A stretch of DNA of 11,482 nucleotides from an uncultured Rickettsiales bacterium (GTDB lineage Bacteria > Pseudomonadota > Alphaproteobacteria > Rickettsiales > UBA998), in assembly GCA_937982385.1 (NCBI GenBank), contig CALJMC010000122.1:1-11482 (forward strand), read 5' to 3'. Shown piece after piece: positions 1 through 5,318 of the stretch. A model generated the notes under the pieces. The model did not search any database. It saw only the letters and a list, made by a program, of their open reading frames with translations, and had not been told where the DNA came from. The position numbers were made by a program, and so were the translations under genes. How positions within the stretch are numbered: the stretch's first letter is position 1; each line of letters starts with the position of its first letter.

Positions 1-39
1 TCTCCACTCGTTTAACTATAAGCAGCAAGCTGGTTTTCC

Positions 40-210
40 AGTAGAAGTGTTCTGCTCGGTTTGTGATGGTTCCAATGATCCTTGGGCCGATAAAGATCTG
101 TTCGGGAGCTGTTCCTGCTTATGGCCGTGGCCTTAGGCATACGGCGCCCACTTGTAGTAACGGGCCTTATGCGACTTTCAGGTGCCCACGACCTATGCGG
201 TTCACTTCAT
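40..210 (+). ncRNA. ssrS: Candidate 6S RNA (RNA polymerase-binding regulatory RNA)
   Basis: No convincing ORF covers this stretch, and it folds as one long interrupted hairpin. The closing stem pairs GAAGTG (44-49) with CACTTC (203-208), continued by CTGC (52-55) with GCGG (197-200). The terminal arm pairs GGCCGTGG (123-130) with CCACGACC (186-193), with one mismatch. Its tip pairs GCATA (137-141) with TATGC (168-172) and GCCC (146-149) with GGGC (162-165), around a 12-nt loop. Between the two arms is a large, poorly paired region, the 'central bubble' layout by which 6S RNA mimics an open promoter and sequesters sigma70 holoenzyme. The segment CTTGGGCCGATA (81-92) resembles CCTGAGCCGATA of E. 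coli 6S as I remember it. The length of about 165-170 nt fits. Strand and exact ends are inferred; no covariance search was possible. The usual neighbour zapA would lie outside the window. Confidence 0.6.
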
Positions 211-212
211 TT

Positions 213-243
213 TTAATCATTTATTAATAAGCAGTGCTATAGT
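213..243 (+). promoter_or_regulatory. Putative CtrA-box promoter of the prepilin gene
   Basis: A perfect TTAA-N7-TTAA (213-216 and 224-227) matches the binding consensus of the alphaproteobacterial response regulator CtrA. It covers the place where a -35 element would be for the extended -10 at 235-243 (TG-C-TATAGT). CtrA-activated promoters typically have the box over a poor -35, as here. The predicted start of transcription is near 250, giving a leader of about 17 nt with the ribosome site at 256-260. CtrA drives pilA in Caulobacter, so the link to a pilin-like gene is reasonable but inferred. Confidence 0.4.
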
Positions 244-263
244 ATTCCTTTTGTGAAGGAATA
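243..263 (+). other. Hairpin that would mask the prepilin ribosome binding site
   Basis: TATTCCTT (243-250) and AAGGAATA (256-263) form a perfect 8-bp inverted repeat around a 5-nt loop, three bases before the ATG at 267. The right arm contains the AAGGA Shine-Dalgarno sequence, so the folded RNA would hide it. The left arm would be in the mRNA only if transcription starts upstream of 243, for example by read-through from the RNA gene. A start near 250 from the adjacent -10 would exclude it. Confidence 0.45.
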
Positions 264-266
264 ACT

Positions 267-1039
267 ATGAATCGTGGCTTTAGTTTGCTCGAGTTATCCA
301 TTGTATTGGTGATTATTGGTCTGATTGCAGGAGGTATTGTCGCGGGGTCGTCGATGATTCGTGCCGCTGAGCTGCGTGCCGTCATTACAGAGACAAATCA
401 ATTTAAAATTGCTGTGCATACTTTTAGAGATAAATATTTAGGCATTCCTGGCGATTTAAAGAATGCAACAGCATTTTGGGGTAGAGATGATGCGTTATGC
501 TCTACACATACTGGTACTGCATCGACTTCAGGCACCTGTAATGGTGATGGTGATAGCAGGGTAGGCTATGCAACGGTTGTTTCTACCCAAGGTGAAAACT
601 TTATGTTTTGGCAGCATTTGTCTCGGGCGGAACTGGTGCAAGGTGAATACACTGGTGTTGCGGGTTCTGGTACGGGGTTTCCTGGGCGCGACGCAGTTGT
701 TGGAGAAAATATACCTGCATCTAAGTTAAGCGGTGCTGGGCATACAATCGAATATGTAGCAGGTGATGCTGGTTGGGGATATAATGACATTGGCAATAAG
801 ATTTTTATAGGTACAGAAAATAGCACTGCTGCTGGAGGTCCAACCTGGTATCCATTTTTAACACCACAAGAAGCGTGGAATTTTGATAAAAAACGGATGA
901 TGGGAATCCCGCTTATGGGGGTGTGATTGTTTCATCAAGCTATTCTGGAACCCGCGTAACAACGGCGGTGGCAGCCACCACTGAATATAAGCTTGATGAT
1001 GATAGTATCTCGTGCAATTTATACATTCAGGGTTTCTAA
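267..1039 (+). pseudogene. Type IV prepilin-like / pseudopilin gene, frameshifted near the 3' end
   Basis: The N-terminus is a class III prepilin signal: short basic leader, Gly4-Phe5 cleavage site, Glu at mature position 5, then a hydrophobic helix (about residues 5-27). Prepilin peptidase would cut and methylate it, and the product would join a type IV pilus or type II secretion pseudopilus. After the helix come an IPGD motif (60-63) and a Gly/Ser-rich globular part, with Cys78 and Cys91 possibly pairing. In the start frame translation stops at 926 (219 aa). The -1 frame takes over without a stop from the A6 run at 888-893, adds 48 codons with pilin-like content (TDDGNP, then Cys250) and ends at 1039, giving 257 aa. 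One missing A restores this, so it is a recent mutation, a sequencing error, or less likely slippage. AAGGA sits 6 nt before the ATG. The role of this particular pilin is unknown. Confidence 0.75.
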
Positions 1040-1040
1040 C

Positions 1041-1071
1041 AAAAAAGGCGACATCTTCCGATGCCGCCCTT
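1041..1071 (-). terminator. Rho-independent terminator of the OmpA-family gene
   Basis: Read on the minus strand, a 9-bp stem (1060-1068 with 1047-1055, one G-U pair) closes a GGAA tetraloop. An extension through 1069-1071 is possible, and the stem is followed directly by six T (1041-1046). It lies 24 bases past the OmpA-family stop codon. On the plus strand the same stem has an A-C mismatch and no T run, so it probably ends only the minus-strand transcript. Confidence 0.8.
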
Positions 1072-1094
1072 CCTTAGTATTTAGTCACGAGCTA

Positions 1095-1718
1095 TTACTT
1101 CAATTCTTTGTATTTGAACTCAACTTCTACACGGCGATCGCGTGCTAGGCATGAAATGCGTTTTGCGCGTGAGTTCTCATCATTACAATCAGTAACAGAG
1201 TTAGACTCACCCAAGCCACGGATTTCAGCGACACTTGTATCGATAGTCACTAAGCGCTGTAAATAGGCCTCTACTGCATTTGCGCGACGCTCTGAGAGTG
1301 CAACATTATAGTCTGAGTTACCCATTTCATCGGCATAACCAATGATGTCAGCACGCTCGATGTTTTTCGCACCACGAATCGCATAGGCGAGTGAATCAAG
1401 TTTCGCACGTGACTCTTCAGTGAGGTCTTCATCATTAAAGTTGAAGTACACCGTGCGTGCTTCGCGTGAATCAATCAGGCTCTTAGTTGGAGGAGGCGCA
1501 GGAGCAGCTACAGGCTCTGGCTTTGGCGCGGGTGCGCACACATCAGAATTTGCATTCCATTTGGTACGGACGCAATTGCCCCATGAGTTGGTTAGAGTGT
1601 GCTCACGCTTATCGAGCGCAGCATCCTGGGAGCCGCCTGCAGCGATGGCCGGAGCAGCCAATCCTAAGCATGTAGCACTCACGCTGATTGCCAACATTTT
1701 TTTCAATCCGTATGTCAT
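1095..1718 (-). CDS. OmpA-family peptidoglycan-binding protein
   Basis: This is an envelope protein that non-covalently ties the outer membrane or periplasm to peptidoglycan. Residues 1-26 are a Sec signal peptide (likely cut after AIA). Next is a short linker with a Cys pair (Cys49, Cys61), then a Pro/Ala-rich hinge (62-78), and an OmpA C-terminal domain at about 88-203. Asp130 and Arg145 match E. coli OmpA Asp271 and Arg286, which bind diaminopimelate. The GLGES motif, the CLARDRRVEVE end and the cysteines Cys178 and Cys190 match the region of E. coli OmpA that holds its disulfide. There is no room for an eight-stranded barrel, so it is not a full OmpA porin; Pal is less likely because no lipobox is seen. 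GAGG precedes the ATG by 6 nt, and a TATAAC -10-like element lies about 20 nt upstream. It follows dsbA by 111 bp on the same strand. Confidence 0.88.
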   Translation of the reverse strand: MTYGLKKMLAISVSATCLGLAAPAIAAGGSQDAALDKREHTLTNSWGNCVRTKWNANSDVCAPAPKPEPVAAPAPPPTKSLIDSREARTVYFNFNDEDLTEESRAKLDSLAYAIRGAKNIERADIIGYADEMGNSDYNVALSERRANAVEAYLQRLVTIDTSVAEIRGLGESNSVTDCNDENSRAKRISCLARDRRVEVEFKYKELK

Positions 1719-1806
1719 AATAAACCTCGTTATTGTTATATAAAATAGATAGTTATGCTGAAAATAAGCATAAATCTGAACAAAAGATACGAAGTTTCAA
1801 TTCAAA

Positions 1807-1829
1807 TGTAAAGGCTTAAGCCGTGTACA
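1807..1829 (-). terminator. Weak hairpin after dsbA, possible terminator or processing site
   Basis: Immediately after the dsbA stop codon an interrupted hairpin can form: TGTA/TACA outside and GGC/GCC inside, around a TTAA loop. Only three T follow the inner stem on the minus strand, so it would be an inefficient terminator. Some read-through into the OmpA-family gene is likely. Confidence 0.25.
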
Positions 1830-2564
1830 CTATTTCTGACGCGAACGATAGGCATCAATCTTGGCATTTAAGCCATTAGCATCCAATGCATGTGGCACCA
1901 ATTCATCACCAATAATGAGTGTTGGTGTACCTTTGATGTCCAAGGAGCCTGCTAAGGCTGTGGTTTCTTCTACAATAGCCCATATCGCGGGGGTAGCGGC
2001 AGTCGCTTTGATCTTAGCAACATTGATGCCGACATCGCGGACATAACCATAGGCAACGGCCTCATCTACGCGTCCTTGATGGCGCATCATTTTGGTATGG
2101 AAGGCATAATATTTCTCGGGAGCTATTTTGTGCACCGCTTGTCCGATTGAAGCAAGCTTGTTTGAGAGTTCGCCAAAGATAGGGTATTCTTTAAACACAA
2201 TACGTAGTTTGGTATCTTGCAGCATTTTGAGCTCTAGGCCACGGAACATCATTTTACATGCGCCGCAATTATAATCGAAAAACTCAACAATCGTTACGTC
2301 AGCATCTTTAGGTCCATGACTTGGAGAGTGCGGGTTATCAAAGAGTGGCTTCTGCATATCAAGCACCATTTGGCGTTGTTTTTGCGACTCGCGCTCTTTG
2401 GCACGGTCTTCAGCGGCAGTCAGAGACTTTACGACAACACTGGGATTATTAAGAATAAATGCTTTGATTTTGGCGTCCAGCTCAACATCGCTCAAATGAG
2501 CCTGTGCAGTGAAGGGAAGGGCGAGTAAAGCAGCGAGTGAAAGTGCAGTGAGTGAGCGTGTCAT
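1830..2564 (-). CDS. DsbA-family periplasmic thiol:disulfide oxidoreductase
   Basis: Residues 1-22 are a signal peptide ending in AQA. Residues 26-50 resemble the small N-terminal helix of Com1/ScsC-type proteins (FILNNPSVVVKSL), which mediates oligomerisation in ScsC. A charged linker follows. The thioredoxin-fold domain with the DsbA helical insertion spans about 85-240. The redox motif is Cys100-Gly-Ala-Cys103 in the context FFDYNCGAC, and the cis-proline loop is GTPT (212-215). Most relatives I know have CGYC or CPHC, so the Ala is slightly unusual. The protein should oxidise or isomerise disulfides in exported proteins; the OmpA-family neighbour, with paired cysteines, is a natural client. 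AGGA lies 8 nt before the ATG. It is 69 bp downstream of the M48 protease gene, which may share its transcript. Oxidase versus isomerase cannot be decided from sequence. Confidence 0.9.
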   Translation of the reverse strand: MTRSLTALSLAALLALPFTAQAHLSDVELDAKIKAFILNNPSVVVKSLTAAEDRAKERESQKQRQMVLDMQKPLFDNPHSPSHGPKDADVTIVEFFDYNCGACKMMFRGLELKMLQDTKLRIVFKEYPIFGELSNKLASIGQAVHKIAPEKYYAFHTKMMRHQGRVDEAVAYGYVRDVGINVAKIKATAATPAIWAIVEETTALAGSLDIKGTPTLIIGDELVPHALDANGLNAKIDAYRSRQK

Positions 2565-2612
2565 AAATAAATCCTGTAATAATGATGTCGTTGTAATGAT
2601 TAGTTCGTTGAT

Positions 2613-2618
2613 ATTATA
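2613..2618 (-). promoter_or_regulatory. Possible -10 element of an internal dsbA promoter
   Basis: The minus strand reads TATAAT, the perfect sigma70 -10 consensus, in the 69-bp gap between the M48 gene and dsbA. Predicted initiation is near 2606, giving a leader of about 40 nt. At 17-bp spacing the -35 position reads ATGGCT, which is poor, so the promoter would be weak or activator-dependent. Confidence 0.35.
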
Positions 2619-2633
2619 GCGAAAGTTACAGCG

Positions 2634-4013
2634 CTAGCCATCTTCTTTCTTGAGAGCTTGTTCGGTGGCAATCAATAAATCGCGCGCACGTTGCAATGCA
2701 GGACCAGTATTTTTTTCCTGTTCAAATATTTTAATGGCTTTTTCCGCCTGAGCTTTAGTTTGTTTCATATCATTAGCGAGAGATGACTTTTCCGCTTGCG
2801 CCAAGAACATATGTCCGTGCTTGCCTGCATGTCCGTACGCCTCGGTGAGCAGGTGCCATGTCAGTTCCATCGAGTCATCTTCATGTGCTGAGAACTCCAA
2901 TGACTTGAGTGATTGTTGCAGTGCAGCAGTGTCTTTAGTTTTGCGATAGAGTGACAAGAGCGATTGCCCGTAACTCGTTTGAATAAGTGATTCTTTGGGT
3001 GCGAGTGCAACGGCTTGCTCATAGGCTGCAACAGAGTCTTCAATCTTACCATTTTCAAAGAGGACTTGTCCTTTAAGCTCATGCAAATATGGGTCGCGAG
3101 GGTTCTGTGCGAGCAAAATATTGATGTCCGCGAGTGCCGCGTGCAAATCAGGCAAACGATAAAGCGCAATCGCGCGTCTGTAGCGTTCCATAGTTGTAGG
3201 AGGCGTGGAGACTGCCTTAGCCAGAACCTCGGCGGGTTTTTCCATAAAGCCTTCAAGCTTGGCTTGTATCAGTGCAAGTGTGGGAATGAATCGTGATGAC
3301 GCCGATTTCTTGGTGGTGTGCTTGCCTTGAATATATCCGCGAATATGCGCAATACGTTCCTTGCTCAGCGGGTGGGTGAGGGCGTAGGGATCAGCCTCCC
3401 CGCTGAGCCTGAGAGATTCTTCACGGCGCAATAATTCGAACATGTCGAGCATACCATTCGCAGGAATATTCACCCGCTCTAAATAGCCAAGTGCCGCCTG
3501 ATCAGCATATTGCTCATGTGAGCGTGTGAAAGAGAGAATTCCGCGCTCTGCCACGCTTTGGCCAGCGCTGAGCACGCCGACTGCAGCATCAGCACTGCCA
3601 GCGGCAGCTGCCGCAGCACCCAGAATATAGCTTAAAATAACACCAATTTGTGCGCGTTTTAGTTGCTCTGTACCCAATGCTAAATGTCCGCCAGAAATAT
3701 GCCCAGCCTCATGTGCGATAACGCCGAGCAACATATCAGGTGTTGTGACCGTTTGCAGCAGCCCCGTATGTAGAAACATATTATTTTCACCTGCGACAAA
3801 CGCATTAATACTCGGGTCATTAACAATGAAAAGTCGTACAGATTTAGGGTCTAGGCTGGCGGCTCGCAAAATAGGGTCCATCATGGTGCGAAGGTGATGT
3901 TCAATCTCGGCGTCACGAATTAACCCGCGTGCCAAAACCATGTTAGGCGTGAGCATCAAGAGCGCACATAAAGCGTAGAAAAACGTACGAAAATAAGAAA
4001 AATTAGTTTTCAT
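2634..4013 (-). CDS. M48-family periplasmic zinc metalloprotease with TPR repeats (BepA/YfgC-like)
   Basis: This is probably a periplasmic quality-control protease and chaperone for outer-membrane proteins. A signal peptide covers residues 1-29 (hydrophobic 10-28). The M48 peptidase domain spans about 35-230. The zinc motif is HEAGH (101-105, catalytic Glu102) and the third ligand is probably Glu167 in SHEQYAD. A conserved THPLSKERI (213-221) places His214 where BepA has its regulatory 'His switch'. An Ala/Gly-rich stretch (about 123-150) is the segment between these motifs. The C-terminal half (about 275-450) is helical, with TPR-like units, the clearest at 307-340. Total length of 459 aa is close to E. 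coli BepA. It is the first gene of a minus-strand run with dsbA and the OmpA-family gene, all envelope proteins. The start has only a weak Shine-Dalgarno. The substrate is inferred. Confidence 0.9.
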   Translation of the reverse strand: MKTNFSYFRTFFYALCALLMLTPNMVLARGLIRDAEIEHHLRTMMDPILRAASLDPKSVRLFIVNDPSINAFVAGENNMFLHTGLLQTVTTPDMLLGVIAHEAGHISGGHLALGTEQLKRAQIGVILSYILGAAAAAAGSADAAVGVLSAGQSVAERGILSFTRSHEQYADQAALGYLERVNIPANGMLDMFELLRREESLRLSGEADPYALTHPLSKERIAHIRGYIQGKHTTKKSASSRFIPTLALIQAKLEGFMEKPAEVLAKAVSTPPTTMERYRRAIALYRLPDLHAALADINILLAQNPRDPYLHELKGQVLFENGKIEDSVAAYEQAVALAPKESLIQTSYGQSLLSLYRKTKDTAALQQSLKSLEFSAHEDDSMELTWHLLTEAYGHAGKHGHMFLAQAEKSSLANDMKQTKAQAEKAIKIFEQEKNTGPALQRARDLLIATEQALKKEDG

Positions 4014-4046
4014 GATAGCTTTATGATATCAGATGCGCTCGCCTTA

Positions 4047-4061
4047 TTAAAGATGTATTAA
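4047..4061. promoter_or_regulatory. CtrA-type box between the M48 and aminotransferase genes
   Basis: A perfect TTAA-N7-TTAA (4047-4050 and 4058-4061) lies in the 67-bp divergent intergenic region. The motif is symmetric, so it could act on either gene. I see no good -10 at the expected distance in either direction. It overlaps where RNA polymerase must bind, so repression is as plausible as activation. The region is AT-rich, which raises the chance of a fortuitous match. Confidence 0.25.
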
Positions 4062-4080
4062 AAAGTTTTGAGCAAAGATT

Positions 4081-5229
4081 ATGAGACAAACTGCCAATCG
4101 TGCGATGATTAAGCCATTTGAAGTGATGGAAGCCTTCCGTGAAGCTGAAGCGCTAGAGAGTGCAGGACGTGACATCGTTCACTTCTCCCTTGGGCAACCA
4201 GGAAGCACTGCGCCAGCCCCTGTTCTAGCAAGTGTTGCAGACGCATTGACTTCAGAAGCCTTCGGTTATACCGATGCACGCGGCATGCCCGCATTGCGTG
4301 ATAAAATCGCTGAACATTATAAAAAACGCTATGATATTGACGTTCCAACCCACCGCATTTGTGTGACAGTGGGCTCATCGGCAGCCTATTTTCTCAGCCT
4401 GATAGCGACCTTTGAAGCGGGTGATAAAATTGCGATTGCCCGCCCATGTTATCCTGCTTATCCGCGGATGATGGAGGCGTTGGGCTTGGAGCCAGTTTAT
4501 ATTGATGTCGATGAAACGCATCGTTTTCAGCCGACATGGGAAATGATAGAGCCGTTAGTAGGCAAGGTGCAGGGGATGATTATTGCCTCACCGTCCAACC
4601 CTGCAGGAACGATTGTTCATGGTGATGAATTGGTGCGCATTGCGAAGGGCTGTGATGAGAATGGCATGCGCTTGTTGTCCGATGAGATTTACCATCATGT
4701 GAGTTATGGCGAGGAAGCTGCCACCGCGCTTACACACTCAGATAGTGTGATTACGTTGAATAGTTTCTCGAAATATTACCTGCTTCCAGGGTGGAGGCTC
4801 GGCTGGGCGGTGGTGCCAGAAACATTGGCGAAAACCTACGAGAATTTGCTGCAAAACTTCTTTATCTCACCTCCAGCACCCTCTCAATATGCCGCACTTA
4901 AGGTGTTTGAGCATATTGATATTTTAGAAAAAGAAGTTGAAAAATATGCAAGTAATCGTACGCGTCTCATGACCTTGCTGCGCGAGGCAGGCATTACAGA
5001 GTTTGTCGAGCCTGAGGGCGCATTCTATATTTATGCGAATATCTCCAGCCTCTCAAATAATGCCCAAGACTTTTGCCGTGCTATGCTCCACGAAGCAGGT
5101 GTTGCCGCCGTTCCCGGCAATGATTTTGATGAAGTCCGTGGGTATCATTATGTTCGGTTTTCCTTCGCAGGTTCTCCCGATGCAATAGAAGAGGGTGGCA
5201 AGCGACTGAAACAATGGCTACTTAAATAA
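4081..5229 (+). CDS. Pyridoxal-phosphate-dependent aminotransferase, class I/II
   Basis: This is a fold-type I aminotransferase (aspartate aminotransferase superfamily) that moves an amino group between an amino acid and a 2-oxo acid in the cytoplasm. The Schiff-base lysine is Lys231 in NSFSKYYLLPGWRLGW. The cofactor-binding residues are Asn173 (SPSNPAG), Asp201 and Tyr204 (DEIYHH), and Arg238. Arg359 (YVRFSFAG) should bind the substrate carboxylate. The N-terminal GQP (38-40) and FGYTDARGMPALR (61-73) are also typical. At 382 aa it is full length. It looks nearest to the aspartate/aromatic/alanine-type enzymes, but specificity cannot be read from sequence. The Shine-Dalgarno before the ATG is poor; residue 9 is an alternative ATG, but the MRQTANRA start fits the family. 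It diverges from the M48 gene and converges on rne. Confidence 0.92.
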   Translation: MRQTANRAMIKPFEVMEAFREAEALESAGRDIVHFSLGQPGSTAPAPVLASVADALTSEAFGYTDARGMPALRDKIAEHYKKRYDIDVPTHRICVTVGSSAAYFLSLIATFEAGDKIAIARPCYPAYPRMMEALGLEPVYIDVDETHRFQPTWEMIEPLVGKVQGMIIASPSNPAGTIVHGDELVRIAKGCDENGMRLLSDEIYHHVSYGEEAATALTHSDSVITLNSFSKYYLLPGWRLGWAVVPETLAKTYENLLQNFFISPPAPSQYAALKVFEHIDILEKEVEKYASNRTRLMTLLREAGITEFVEPEGAFYIYANISSLSNNAQDFCRAMLHEAGVAAVPGNDFDEVRGYHYVRFSFAGSPDAIEEGGKRLKQWLLK

Positions 5230-5240
5230 CTCTCATTTTC

Positions 5241-5269
5241 CGTCACCCCGTGCGGTAACACGGGGCCCC
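5241..5269. repeat. REP-like GC-rich palindrome between convergent genes
   Basis: After GTCA, a perfect 7-bp stem CCCCGTG (5246-5252) / CACGGGG (5259-5265) closes a 6-nt loop, and the right arm runs into the palindrome GGGGCCCC (5262-5269). The pattern GTCA-CCC...GGG-CCC resembles dispersed palindromic repeats of proteobacteria of the form GTCATCCC...GGGATCC. No T run follows on either strand, so it is not a standard terminator. It may stabilise the 3' ends of the two converging transcripts. Only this copy is in the window. Confidence 0.45.
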
Positions 5270-5297
5270 AAGAGGCAATTGTAATAGATGCCAAATT

Positions 5298-5312
5298 TCG
5301 TCAGTATGACGA
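5298..5312 (-). terminator. Small hairpin downstream of rne, weak terminator candidate
   Basis: TCGTCA (5298-5303) and TGACGA (5307-5312) form a 6-bp stem with a 3-nt loop, seven bases past the RNase E stop. On the minus strand it is followed by AAATTT rather than a proper T tract. Termination here is doubtful; it may simply protect the 3' end. Confidence 0.25.
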
Positions 5313-5318
5313 GGAATA

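Noticed and set aside
885..896. Programmed -1 ribosomal frameshift in the prepilin gene
   Set aside because: The frame reads T-AAA-AAA-CGG, so a -1 slip puts the P-site tRNA on TAA, not a good X-XXY-YYZ heptamer. I saw no clear stimulatory hairpin downstream. A mutation or read error is simpler.
1420..1743. 107-codon plus-strand ORF over the OmpA-family gene
   Set aside because: It is antisense to the Pro/Ala hinge and signal peptide of a clearly real gene.
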